Shown: positions 13,692-20,886, numbered from the stretch's first letter. The stretch is DNA of 21,002 bases from Spirochaetota bacterium (GCA_029571425.1 JAKPSR010000241.1:1-21002); one strand, 5' to 3'. A program made the numbers and translations. The notes: generated from the letters alone by a model not told the origin.

Positions 13692-14369
13692 ATGATGGCA
13701 GATAAAAAAGGGATCGGCAGGCTTGACGAAAAATTGGTGAGTTTGAACATCGTTTCCGGTCAATTCATGACCGATTTGCCCGTCGTGCACCAAAAAATGA
13801 ACACCATACTTAAGAAAACCGGCAAGGTGCTTACCGATCGGATATTCGACAAGGGGAACGCCGAGCTTCGCGCCTGGCTCGTGACCTTAAGCCGCCGCGG
13901 CGCTTCCCAGGAAAAGCTTACGGCGTACCTTCGCACGGGTTTTGCCCACCTAACCTACGATTTTATCGAGTCCCAGTACCATCAAATCAGCATCGACGAC
14001 CTCGTCGCCCGAACCATCCTCTCGATGAAGCGGCGCAACCTGCACGCGTGCTTCTTTAAGCCCCCGGCCGATCCGCCGTCAACCCCGGTTAAGAAGAACA
14101 CCGCCGCGAGCGGGAAGGTCGTCGCGATCAAGAAGAGCGAACTCGCGAAGAAGAAGAGCGCGAAAAAGACCACGGCCAAGAAGCCGGCGGCGAAGAAACC
14201 GGTCGTCAAGAAGCCTGCGGTTAAGAAGCCCACCGCGAAAAAACCGGCGGTCAAGAAGCCAGCCGTCAAGAAGGCCGCGGTTAAGAAACCCGCGGTTAAG
14301 AAGGCCACCGCTAAAAAGCCGGCGGCGAAAAAGCCAGCGACCAAGAAAGTCGCGGCCAAAAAGCGCTAA
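13692..14369 (+). CDS. Histone-H1-like protein with lysine-rich pentad tail and unassigned N-terminal domain
   Basis: The 225-residue product has two parts. Residues 1 to about 125 form a mixed, probably globular domain of helical character (for example SGQFMTDLPVVHQKMNTILKK and YLRTGFAHLTYDFIES) that I do not recognise. Residues about 131-160 are a lysine-rich linker, and residues 161-225 are exactly thirteen pentads of the form xxKKx (TAKKP, AAKKP, AVKKP and variants). This resembles histone H1 tails and bacterial AlgP/HupB-type tails and should bind DNA or RNA. There is no signal peptide, so a nucleoid or RNA-associated role is likely. Two adjacent ATGs occur (13692 and 13695); AGGGAG at 13683-13688 is better spaced for 13695. 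Its upstream region and first part are visibly AT-richer than the neighbours. A terminator overlaps its stop codon. Confidence 0.85.
   Translation: MMADKKGIGRLDEKLVSLNIVSGQFMTDLPVVHQKMNTILKKTGKVLTDRIFDKGNAELRAWLVTLSRRGASQEKLTAYLRTGFAHLTYDFIESQYHQISIDDLVARTILSMKRRNLHACFFKPPADPPSTPVKKNTAASGKVVAIKKSELAKKKSAKKTTAKKPAAKKPVVKKPAVKKPTAKKPAVKKPAVKKAAVKKPAVKKATAKKPAAKKPATKKVAAKKR
14172..14366 (+). repeat. 15-bp-period coding repeat (13 pentads xxKKx)
   Basis: Thirteen consecutive 15-base units each encode two small residues, Lys-Lys, and usually Pro. Codons vary between units (AAG/AAA, GCG/GCC/GTC/GTT), so amino-acid selection rather than recent DNA duplication appears to maintain the pattern. The tail length could vary between strains. 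Confidence 0.9.
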
Positions 14370-14379
14370 GCGTTTTTTT
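14357..14379 (+). terminator. Intrinsic terminator overlapping the stop codon
   Basis: The stem AAAAAGCGC / GCGTTTTTT (one G-T pair) closes on a three-base TAA loop that is the stop codon itself (14367-14369), and it is followed by a T run to 14379. It would end the histone-like transcript at the stop codon. The G+C part of the stem is short. Confidence 0.6.
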
Positions 14380-14415
14380 CAGGAACGTTTGCTTCTATAA
14401 AAACGATATCCTCCG

Positions 14416-14424
14416 TGCTACACT
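14416..14424 (+). promoter_or_regulatory. Extended -10 promoter for the patatin gene (likely leaderless)
   Basis: TGC-TACACT ends seven bases before the ATG at 14432, with no Shine-Dalgarno between them. No convincing -35 is present. The initiation site should fall at or one base before the ATG. Confidence 0.5.
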
Positions 14425-14431
14425 TCTTTCT

Positions 14432-16684
14432 ATGAGAAAGCTCGTTCTATTGCTCAGCCTCGTTCTCGCCGCCTTCCCCGCGCGCCCGGCCCCGGCTCCG
14501 CGGGCCCAGGGCGATAGGCCCATCGTCGCCCTCGTGCTCGCCGGCGGAAGCGCCCTCGGCCTCGCCCATATCGGGGTAATCAAGGTCCTCGAGGAGCAGG
14601 GCATCCCGATCGACATGGTCGTTGGGACGAGCATGGGCGCGATCGTCGGCGGGCTGTACGCGGTTGGGTACACCGTCGAGGATCTCGAGCGGATCGTCTT
14701 CTCGGCGGATTGGACGGGGCTGTTCTCCGAGGACTCGAAACCTATGGACGAGACGTACCAAAAGCGCATGGAGCGAGCTCGGTATTTCGCGCGCGTCGGT
14801 TTCGATTGGGACGGGTTTCGGCTCGGCGGCGGCTACCTGACGGGATGGAAGATACTTCGGCTCCTCGACGCCCTCACCCTCGGGATCGGCGATGACGTCG
14901 ACTTCGATAGCCTGCCAAGGCGGTATCGCGCGGTCTCGACCGACCTTGAGCGAGGTGACCGCGTCGTGCACGAGCGGGGCCCGATCGCCGACGTGATGCG
15001 CGCGAGCATGAGCATTCCCGGGGTTTTCGCCCCGTATGAATTCCGGGGCTGCAAGCACGCCGACGGCATGCTGGTCGCCAACCTGCCCGTCGACGTCGCC
15101 CGCTCGCTCGGCGCGGATTTGGTAATCGCGGTAGAGTTCACGAACAAGAAAAGCTCGAATGCCAAGGCCTTCGATCGCTCGCCGATCGCGCCGCTGAGCC
15201 GTTCACTCGACATCCTCGTGCGGACGACGGAAGCCGCCCAGCGTTCCGCCGCAGACTTGGTCATATCGGTCGACGTTTCGGGCTTCGACGCGTCCAATTT
15301 CGATAAGGCCAAGGAGATTGCCGCGCGCGGCGAGGAGCAAGCGCGCGCGCGCGGAGAGGACCTCGCGGCCTTCCGGTCCCGCGCGAAAGTCGCGGCTCGC
15401 ACTGAAGGTGCGGCTCGCACCCAAGGTGCGGCACCTGCCGTTTCCGCGCGCGAGGCGCCGACCGTGAGCGCGGTGTCCGTGCGCGGCGGGTCCTCCACGG
15501 ACAGGGCGTGGCTCCGATCGTTTCTCGAGCCCCTGATCGGTAAGCCTGTCGATCCCGCGGCCCTTGACCCCGCGTTCCAGGCGATTGACCGGGACGGGCG
15601 CTTCGACTCGGTTCGCCTTTCGCTCGACCCGTCGACGGGCGCGCTTACCGCGCGCATATCTCGCGAGCGCGAGGACGACGCCTATCTTGGCGCCTGCCTT
15701 TCGTACTCCGCTTCTTATTCTCGTTTCTTGGTCAGCAACCTTACCTTCGCACCCGGCGTTGTCGTGCGCGGCTTGCCGACGGATCGCTCGCGGTTCGAGG
15801 TTTCGGGCGAGCTCGTGGACGCACCCGGGGTCGAGGCGTGTTTTTCCCAGGGGCTATACGGGACCCTTCGCGCCGACGCGTTCTACGCCTTTCGCCGTGA
15901 GTTCGACGTCTGGCTTGGCAACGACACGCTGGGCTACGAGTATCAAACCGTGTCCCAGCTGGCCGGCCTTCAGCTTGCCTTTGAGCTCGCGCCTGGCTTC
16001 GAGCTGTCCGCCGGCTGTCGGTACGATTGGGTGCTTGGGGCGCGGTATCCCGAGGGGTTCGACGGCGACTCGGTGGACCAGGCCGCGATATTCTTCGGTC
16101 GCGCCGCGCTTAGCGACGTCGATGCACACTGTTTTCCTTCGCGCGGCCTCACGTTTCGCCTCGAGTCGCTCTCCGCGTATAAAGGACTATTGTCCGAACG
16201 GTCCTTCGCGACGCTTGAAACCTCGGGAGGCCTCTACATTCCCGTCTCGGACGACCTCTCGTTCAACATCCTTTGGATCGCGGGAACCGATTTCAGTAAA
16301 CTGGGGGACGAGGGCAACGCCGCGCCGCGATTTTACCAAAGCGACCTTTCGAGCCGCGCACTCTTTCCTGGTCACCTGCAGGTCACCGAGCGTATCGGGC
16401 ATCACGTGTACGGGGCGGGACTCGGCGTCCAGTATCGTCTCGGTCTCTCGGCGAGCGTAATCGAGGTGCCCGCCTTTTTCGTCGCGCGGGGCGCGTGCGG
16501 GGCCGTGCTCCCGGAGCTTTCTCCCGCCTCGGGCGCCACGCGTCTCCATTGGAACTGCGCGATCGGCGCCGGCATCCGCGCGAGCGACGCCTTCGCCATC
16601 ATGCTCCGGGGCGGGGTGTGCCGCAACACCTCGGGCGACTACCTTCCTTTCGTCGCCCTCGACCTCGGCTCGATCGGTTTCTAA
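14432..16684 (+). CDS. Patatin-like phospholipase with POTRA and outer-membrane beta-barrel (PlpD/type Vd-like)
   Basis: The 750-residue protein has a Sec signal peptide (about residues 1-26) and a patatin domain (about 30-310). The oxyanion region is LAGGSALGLAHIGV. The nucleophile is Ser67 in GTSMG and the dyad aspartate is Asp211 in HADGM. A low-complexity linker (about 312-345) is followed by a POTRA-like segment (about 345-405) and a C-terminal region of alternating strands (about 415-750) ending in phenylalanine (LDLGSIGF), as outer-membrane barrels do. This matches the PlpD/FplA architecture, in which the barrel anchors or exports a surface phospholipase A. The catalytic residues look intact. 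The first 120 residues are strongly conserved in style with other bacterial patatins. It is a single-gene unit between two terminator or gap regions. Confidence 0.9.
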   Translation: MRKLVLLLSLVLAAFPARPAPAPRAQGDRPIVALVLAGGSALGLAHIGVIKVLEEQGIPIDMVVGTSMGAIVGGLYAVGYTVEDLERIVFSADWTGLFSEDSKPMDETYQKRMERARYFARVGFDWDGFRLGGGYLTGWKILRLLDALTLGIGDDVDFDSLPRRYRAVSTDLERGDRVVHERGPIADVMRASMSIPGVFAPYEFRGCKHADGMLVANLPVDVARSLGADLVIAVEFTNKKSSNAKAFDRSPIAPLSRSLDILVRTTEAAQRSAADLVISVDVSGFDASNFDKAKEIAARGEEQARARGEDLAAFRSRAKVAARTEGAARTQGAAPAVSAREAPTVSAVSVRGGSSTDRAWLRSFLEPLIGKPVDPAALDPAFQAIDRDGRFDSVRLSLDPSTGALTARISREREDDAYLGACLSYSASYSRFLVSNLTFAPGVVVRGLPTDRSRFEVSGELVDAPGVEACFSQGLYGTLRADAFYAFRREFDVWLGNDTLGYEYQTVSQLAGLQLAFELAPGFELSAGCRYDWVLGARYPEGFDGDSVDQAAIFFGRAALSDVDAHCFPSRGLTFRLESLSAYKGLLSERSFATLETSGGLYIPVSDDLSFNILWIAGTDFSKLGDEGNAAPRFYQSDLSSRALFPGHLQVTERIGHHVYGAGLGVQYRLGLSASVIEVPAFFVARGACGAVLPELSPASGATRLHWNCAIGAGIRASDAFAIMLRGGVCRNTSGDYLPFVALDLGSIGF
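15392..15432 (+). repeat. 18-bp tandem repeat in the patatin-POTRA linker
   Basis: Two 18-base units (15392-15409 and 15410-15427) differ at only two positions (ACTGAAGGT versus ACCCAAGGT ends), and a third partial unit begins at 15428. They encode AARTEG and AARTQG in the flexible linker. In-frame unit changes would alter linker length without disrupting either domain. Confidence 0.75.
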
Positions 16685-16748
16685 GGGAGAAAAAAAGCGA
16701 TCTCCGCACATAAAAAAAACCGCTCGCGCGTCTTGAATAGCGAGAACG

Positions 16749-17264
16749 ATGAACGCAAAACCTAAGCTTGAACGAACATGGGAAGCCGAACGCGGCCGAA
16801 TCGTCGCCTGGGTCTCGTCGCGGGTCGGCGAGGCCGAGGCCGAGGATATCCTGCAGGACGTGCTCGTGCGCGCGCTTTCCGACCTCGACGCCCTGACGCC
16901 GGTACGCGATCTCGCGTCATGGCTATGGCGCGGCGCGCGCAACGGGGTGATCGACGCATGGCGTCGGCGCTCACGCCGCGCGACATCCCCGTTCTCGGAC
17001 CAATCCCTCGAGGTGGAGGCGCTTCCCGACGCGGGAAGGTCCCCGCACGAGGACCTTGAGCGCCGAGAAGACCTCGACCGCGTCAGGCGCGCGGTCGACG
17101 CGCTGCCGGAAGATCAGCGCGAGGTCGTCGTCGCTCAAGCCATCGACGGTGAAAGCTTTATATCGATCTCGACGCGCACGGGGGTTCCGGTCGCCACCCT
17201 CGCCGCGCGGAAACGGCGCGCCGTGAAGCGGCTCGCCGAATACCTTGACGACGACCGGCAATAA
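16749..17264 (+). CDS. ECF-type RNA polymerase sigma factor
   Basis: The 171-residue protein has the two sigma domains of extracytoplasmic-function factors. Region 2 is at about 10-75, with EAEDILQDVLVRAL and a Trp-rich DASWLWRGARN-like segment (actual residues LASWLWRGARNGVIDAWRR) for -10 recognition and melting. Region 4 is at about 110-165, with LPEDQREVVVAQAIDG followed by the helix-turn-helix around SISTRTGVPVATLAARKRRAV. The linker is short. No strong ribosome site or standard promoter was seen in the 64 bases upstream, which fits possible autoregulation. The next gene starts ten bases after its stop and is the likely partner. There is no classical zinc-finger anti-sigma. Confidence 0.9.
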   Translation: MNAKPKLERTWEAERGRIVAWVSSRVGEAEAEDILQDVLVRALSDLDALTPVRDLASWLWRGARNGVIDAWRRRSRRATSPFSDQSLEVEALPDAGRSPHEDLERREDLDRVRRAVDALPEDQREVVVAQAIDGESFISISTRTGVPVATLAARKRRAVKRLAEYLDDDRQ

Positions 17265-17274
17265 GGAGTGACGT

Positions 17275-17646
17275 ATGCATATACACGGTTGGTGCTGCGG
17301 CGGTGACGGGCGAAGATGGTCCGTGCTCGCGATCGTTGGCATGGTCGTAGGAGGACTCGCGTTCGCGGCGGCCCTCGCCCTCGCCTTCGGCTGGGTAGTG
17401 ATGATGCTGTGGAACTGGTTGATGCCGACGCTTTTTGGCCTTCCCGTCATCAGCTACGCGCAGGCATGGGGACTCGTCCTTCTCTCGCACATCCTCTTTA
17501 AGGGCGGGCATTGGGGCGGCGGGCCAGCAAGGGGCAAGCGACGCGCTCGGCACGACGGCCCGTTCTGGAAACGATGCGAGGGCGACGGCGACGAGGCTGC
17601 GGGCGTCGGGACGCGGGAAGAATCGCGCCCCGAGGGCGGCGCCTAA
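17275..17646 (+). CDS. Small two-helix membrane protein paired with the ECF sigma factor
   Basis: This 123-residue protein starts at the ATG at 17275, preceded by GGAG (17265-17268) six bases away. The N-terminus MHIHGWCCGG has two histidines and two cysteines. Helix 1 spans about 15-42 and helix 2 about 60-77. Between them lies the motif MMLWNWLMPTLFGLP, then SYAQAWGLVLLSHILFKGG, a pattern I recall from small proteins adjacent to ECF sigma genes in diverse bacteria. The C-terminus is charged, His/Gly-rich and probably cytoplasmic. The likely role is anti-sigma factor or sigma-controlled membrane stress protein, inferred from adjacency alone. Its stop interlocks with that of the convergent Cache-GGDEF gene. 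Confidence 0.75.
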   Translation: MHIHGWCCGGDGRRWSVLAIVGMVVGGLAFAAALALAFGWVVMMLWNWLMPTLFGLPVISYAQAWGLVLLSHILFKGGHWGGGPARGKRRARHDGPFWKRCEGDGDEAAGVGTREESRPEGGA

Positions 17647-19010
17647 GGGCCAACTACCTGGTTGCGGCCGGCGGCCTTTCCCCGGTACATGGCCGCGTCC
17701 GCCTCGCGGATTAAGTCGTCGATCGACGCGTCGGGCCGATAGGGAGCGACGCCGATCGTCACGGTCAGCTGGACTTCCGCGTCCCCGATGCGTACGCGGA
17801 GTTCCGAGACCGCCGAGCGGATTTGCTCGGCGCGGAGAAGGGCGGTCTCGACGTCGATCGATGCGAGATACAGGAGGAACTCCTCCCCGCCCCATCGCGC
17901 CGCCATGTCGCCCGGGCGGATTGCGGCTTGCAACGCCGCGGCGAGCGCCTGCAGGGCGACGTCTCCGGCCTCGTGCCCGATCGAGTCGTTAAGTTCCTTA
18001 AAGTGGTCGATGTCGGCGATGAGCACGCAGAAACGCCCGGCGGCGCCCGGCTCGGTTTCTCGGTTCAGCCTCTCGAGCACCACGCGCCTCGTCCATAGGC
18101 CCGTTAGGAAGTCGCGGTCGGCGACCAGTTTCAATTGGGTGTACGCCTCCTCCGTCCGTTCCTTCTCCTCGATGAGCTGCCGGAGATAGTCGTCGAGCCT
18201 CGACCGGTACGATGCCGAAATCCTCGAGAGCCTTAGCTCGAGGAATACGAGCAGGACGATGGCGGGAATGAGAAAGAGGAGCGACGACGCGACGATGAGG
18301 GCCGCGTTCCGCGCGAAGAGCCTGTCGAAGCGCTCCCGTTCCATCTCTAGGATCGGTTTCATGTCGTCGTAATATACCCCGGTCGCGACGACCCACCGCC
18401 AAGGTTCGTAGTAGGTCGCGTAGCTCAGCTTCTTTCCGATCTCTTCGGATCCGGGTTTCTTGAACCAGTATTCGTTGTAGAAGTCCTCGTTGGCGAGGAC
18501 GCCGTCGAGCTCGTCTCGGTACGGGTAGTTGCCGAGGAAGTCCTGGGTCTCCGTCGAGAGCAGCATACCCTCCGTCTCGGGGAGGTTCGGGTGGACTCGG
18601 CGTATGGCGTAGCCGTCGCCGCCCCGCTCGTCGAGTATCTCGTTTACCCAGATATACCCATCGTTCGGCACGCGCGCCTTTCTGATGTGCGCCGCTATAC
18701 GGGCCTTCGCCCGCTCCTCGATCGCCGCGGCTCGCGCAGTCGGCACTGCCTGTATCGAGTCGAAACCCTCCTCGAGGGCAGAAAGGTCGCGTTCGCACTC
18801 GATCTCCCCGATGGTTCGTTGAACGACTGATTTTAGGAGTCGTCTACGCGCGTCCAGGATGTTGGTCTCGCTCACCGAGAACCATGCCGAGAGGTCATGG
18901 CGCAGGCGGTAGAGGTGTGTTGCGTCGATGAGGGCGACGAGGAGCACGACGATGGCGACGGCGCCGCGGTAGTGGACGCGATCCGCGCCGATGGAGTTCA
19001 GCCGATTCAT
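17643..19010 (-). CDS. Membrane-bound Cache-domain diguanylate cyclase
   Basis: The 455-residue product starts at the ATG at 19010. An in-frame ATG at 19064 exists, but a TTGACA-17-TATGCT promoter lies between them, so the shorter form is preferred. Layout: a membrane helix near 16-32, a periplasmic single Cache domain (about 40-225, with DGYIWVNEI, HPNLPETEG and SYATYYEPWRWVVATGVYYDD), a second helix (about 235-262), a helical linker, and a GGDEF domain (about 295-455). The active site is GGEEF at 374-378, and the RPGD inhibitory site lies exactly five residues before it. It should make cyclic di-GMP in response to a periplasmic small ligand. No Shine-Dalgarno is visible. It is divergent from the alcohol dehydrogenase. 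Confidence 0.92.
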   Translation of the reverse strand: MNRLNSIGADRVHYRGAVAIVVLLVALIDATHLYRLRHDLSAWFSVSETNILDARRRLLKSVVQRTIGEIECERDLSALEEGFDSIQAVPTARAAAIEERAKARIAAHIRKARVPNDGYIWVNEILDERGGDGYAIRRVHPNLPETEGMLLSTETQDFLGNYPYRDELDGVLANEDFYNEYWFKKPGSEEIGKKLSYATYYEPWRWVVATGVYYDDMKPILEMERERFDRLFARNAALIVASSLLFLIPAIVLLVFLELRLSRISASYRSRLDDYLRQLIEEKERTEEAYTQLKLVADRDFLTGLWTRRVVLERLNRETEPGAAGRFCVLIADIDHFKELNDSIGHEAGDVALQALAAALQAAIRPGDMAARWGGEEFLLYLASIDVETALLRAEQIRSAVSELRVRIGDAEVQLTVTIGVAPYRPDASIDDLIREADAAMYRGKAAGRNQVVGP

Positions 19011-19019
19011 GGTAGCTAA

Positions 19020-19048
19020 AGCATAGGCTAGCATTTGTGGGCTGTCAA
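19020..19048 (-). promoter_or_regulatory. Promoter for the Cache-GGDEF gene (near-leaderless)
   Basis: On the minus strand TTGACA (19043-19048), a 17-base spacer and TATGCT (19020-19025) end nine bases before the ATG. The predicted leader is only two or three bases. This placement argues against the upstream start at 19064. Confidence 0.6.
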
Positions 19049-19087
19049 AGGTGGAAAAAACCATCGTTCTGGATAAGAAAGTTTCCG

Positions 19088-19116
19088 TTGCAAATTAATT
19101 AAAAATTTCGTATACT
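19088..19116 (+). promoter_or_regulatory. Promoter for the YqhD-like dehydrogenase
   Basis: TTGCAA (19088-19093), a 17-base AT-rich spacer and TATACT (19111-19116) precede an AAAGGAGG ribosome site (19130-19137) and the ATG at 19147. The spacer carries the imperfect palindrome AAATT-N7-AATTT. The normal leader here contrasts with the leaderless units nearby. Confidence 0.6.
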
Positions 19117-19146
19117 AACGATATCGCGTAAAGGAGGCTACGAGCC

Positions 19147-20316
19147 ATGACCAATTTTGAGTTCCAAAACCCCACCAAGATCGTATTCGGGAAAGAGGCC
19201 GAGGTCTCCGTCGGCAGGGAAACTGCCGCCGTGTCGCGGAACGTGTTGCTCCATTACGGCGGCTCGAGCGCCGAGCGGTCGGGCCTGCTCGATCGGGTTC
19301 GGTCGTCCCTGAAGAAGGCGGGCGTCGCGTTCACCGAGCTCGGCGGGGTAAAGCCCAACCCGCGCGTGTCCCTCGTTCGCGAGGGGATCAAGATATGCCG
19401 GGAAAAAGGTATCGATTGCGTCCTGGCGGTAGGCGGGGGGAGCGTCATCGACTCGGCGAAGGCGATCGGCGTCGGGGTCCCGTACTCCGGCGACGTATGG
19501 GATTTTTACGAATACCGCGCCGTGCCCGAGCGGATGCTCGCCGTCGGCGTCGTGCTGACGATTCCCGCGGCGGGAAGCGAGTCGAGCCCGAGCTCGGTGA
19601 TATCGAACGAGGAGCTACTGCTCAAGCGCGGTCTCACGAACGAGGTCCTTCGCCCCCGCTTCGCGATCATGAACCCGGAGCTTACCTTCAGCCTCCCCGC
19701 GTACCAGACGGCTTGCGGCGCCGCGGACATAATGGCGCACGTCATGGAACGGTATTTCACGAACACCCGCAACGTTGAGTTGACCGACCGCCTGTGCGAG
19801 GCGACGCTTCGGACGATAATCTCGAACGTGCCGGCAGCGCTTCGGGACGGCTCCGATTACGCCGCGCGCGCCGAGATCATGTGGGCTGGGACCGTCGCCC
19901 ACAACGACCTCCTTGGCACCGGTCGCGAGGGCGATTGGGGCTCGCATTCCATAGAGCATGAGATCAGCGCGATCTACGACGTCGCGCACGGCGCCGGGCT
20001 CGCCGTCGTCTTTCCCGCCTGGATGCGCTTCGTCTATAAGCACGACGTCGCGCGCTTTGTCCAGTTCGCTCAGCGCGTCTGGGGCGTCGAGCCCGACTAT
20101 TTCAACCCGGAGCGCACCGCGCTCGAGGGCATCGCGCGTCTCGAGGCTTTTTTCGTCTCGATTGGATTGCCCACGCGGCTGTCCGCCATGAACGTCGGCA
20201 CGGACCGCATACCGGAGATGGCCGCGAAGTGCACGGGAAAGGGAACGGGCACGACGGGGAATTTCGTCAAGCTCGACGAAAAGGCGGTGCGCGAGATACT
20301 GACCCTCGCGAAGTAA
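19147..20316 (+). CDS. yqhD: Iron/zinc-dependent alcohol (aldehyde) dehydrogenase, YqhD/BdhA type
   Basis: The 389-residue protein is a group III metal-dependent alcohol dehydrogenase, probably an NADPH-dependent aldehyde reductase. Near the N-terminus NPTKIVFGK is the family opening. The nucleotide-binding GGGS is at 96-99 with VIDSAKAI following. The metal ligands are Asp194, His198, His267 and His281 (in DIMAH, SHSIEHE and DVAHGAG), the same numbering as I recall for E. coli YqhD (387 residues). GSESS at about 143-147 completes the cofactor pocket. Such enzymes detoxify short-chain and lipid-derived aldehydes or serve in fermentation. It is a single-gene unit with its own promoter. The 31 bases to the convergent hemerythrin gene are filled mostly by a GC-rich repeat that also occurs beyond that gene. 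Confidence 0.92.
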   Translation: MTNFEFQNPTKIVFGKEAEVSVGRETAAVSRNVLLHYGGSSAERSGLLDRVRSSLKKAGVAFTELGGVKPNPRVSLVREGIKICREKGIDCVLAVGGGSVIDSAKAIGVGVPYSGDVWDFYEYRAVPERMLAVGVVLTIPAAGSESSPSSVISNEELLLKRGLTNEVLRPRFAIMNPELTFSLPAYQTACGAADIMAHVMERYFTNTRNVELTDRLCEATLRTIISNVPAALRDGSDYAARAEIMWAGTVAHNDLLGTGREGDWGSHSIEHEISAIYDVAHGAGLAVVFPAWMRFVYKHDVARFVQFAQRVWGVEPDYFNPERTALEGIARLEAFFVSIGLPTRLSAMNVGTDRIPEMAAKCTGKGTGTTGNFVKLDEKAVREILTLAK

Positions 20317-20318
20317 TG

Positions 20319-20344
20319 CCCGCAACTCGGCCCGCAGCGCGGCC
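20319..20344. repeat. 12-bp repeat array, left copy (two units)
   Basis: CC followed by CGCAACTCGGCC and CGCAGCGCGGCC (20321-20344) matches the first 26 bases of the array at 20790 with one mismatch, in the same orientation. It sits between the stops of the dehydrogenase and the hemerythrin gene. It could form a GGCC-closed hairpin, but no T run follows on either strand. Confidence 0.8.
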
Positions 20345-20347
20345 GGG

Positions 20348-20761
20348 TCAGCCTTTTCTCTTAGCGAGGTGGTCGGCCCAGGCGCGATCCGATTTCGCGA
20401 TGTGGGTCAGTAGCCAGGAGCCGAGGAAGCCGTAGAGGGCGATGACCGCGTCGGGATCCGGCTGCGCAAGGCCGCGAATCTGTCGGGTCACCTCGGCGAC
20501 GAAGGCCGCGTGCTCAGTCTTGTGCGCCTCGATCTGGGGGTAGGCGTTGCGGCGCATGAGCGCCTCTTCCTCGGAAAAATGGTAATGCGTGTAATCGGTG
20601 AGGCTCTTGAGGCTCTTCGACATCGAGGCCGCCCGGCTCGCCTCGGGCGCGTCGAGCACGGCGTGAACGTCGTTGATGACCAGGATGAGCTTCTTGTGCT
20701 GAAGGTCGATCTCGTCGACGCCGGTCGAAAGCGAGTCGTCCCATTTAAGGATGTCTTTCAT
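20348..20761 (-). CDS. Bacteriohemerythrin
   Basis: This 137-residue single-domain hemerythrin should bind O2, or sense it, with a di-iron centre in the cytoplasm. All seven ligands are in place: His22 (LQHKK), His61 and Glu65 (HFSEE), His80 and His84 (HKTEH), and His120 and Asp125 (HIAKSD). The opening ILKWDDSLSTGVDEID is standard for the family and the length is typical. In a probable anaerobe it would serve oxygen scavenging or delivery, or chemotaxis-related sensing. No ribosome site is present; TATACT ends six bases before the ATG, so translation is probably leaderless. The gene is tightly bracketed by copies of a 12-bp repeat. Confidence 0.94.
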   Translation of the reverse strand: MKDILKWDDSLSTGVDEIDLQHKKLILVINDVHAVLDAPEASRAASMSKSLKSLTDYTHYHFSEEEALMRRNAYPQIEAHKTEHAAFVAEVTRQIRGLAQPDPDAVIALYGFLGSWLLTHIAKSDRAWADHLAKRKG

Positions 20762-20767
20762 AGCATA

Positions 20768-20796
20768 AGTATACTCGAAGGCATGCGTACCCGCAA
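20768..20796 (-). promoter_or_regulatory. Leaderless promoter for bacteriohemerythrin
   Basis: On the minus strand TTGCGG (20791-20796), a 17-base spacer and TATACT (20768-20773) are followed by six bases and the ATG at 20761. The -35 lies inside the first repeat unit. Confidence 0.6.
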
Positions 20797-20851
20797 CGCG
20801 GCCCGCAGCGCGGCCCGCAGCGCGGCCCGCAGCGCGGCTCGTAGCGCGACC
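20790..20851. repeat. 12-bp tandem repeat array, right copy (five units)
   Basis: Five head-to-tail units occur: 20792-20803, 20804-20815, 20816-20827, 20828-20839 and 20840-20851. The consensus is CGCAGCGCGGCC. Units 2 and 3 are identical, unit 4 has one change, and unit 5 is more diverged. The array separates the divergent promoters of the hemerythrin gene and the gene at 20893. It is not part of a supported coding region. Confidence 0.85.
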
Positions 20852-20857
20852 CCGAGC

Positions 20858-20886
20858 TTGCCTTACGCCGACGCCGAGGGTATACT
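20858..20886 (+). promoter_or_regulatory. Leaderless promoter for the gene at the window end
   Basis: TTGCCT (20858-20863), a 17-base spacer and TATACT (20881-20886) are followed by six bases and a GTG start. The geometry is the same as for the hemerythrin promoter. Confidence 0.5.

Noticed and set aside
13982..14359. A plus-to-minus antisense frame encoding hydrophobic FLTAGF-like repeats
   Set aside because: It is the reverse complement of the KKP pentad repeats and has no promoter or ribosome site of its own.
16685..16748. Possible terminator after the patatin gene (GGAGA-N10-TCTCC)
   Set aside because: The stem is only five base pairs with a ten-base loop and no T run follows on the plus strand. 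I see no firm signal in this 64-base gap.
19615..20325. A 236-codon minus-strand frame
   Set aside because: It is entirely antisense to the dehydrogenase, whose metal ligands and motifs are intact.
20319..20347. Bidirectional terminator between the dehydrogenase and hemerythrin genes
   Set aside because: The GC-rich repeat could fold, but neither strand has a T tract after it, so I annotate it only as a repeat.
20792..20851. Possible CRISPR array
   Set aside because: The 12-bp units are contiguous with no spacers, and no cas genes are present.
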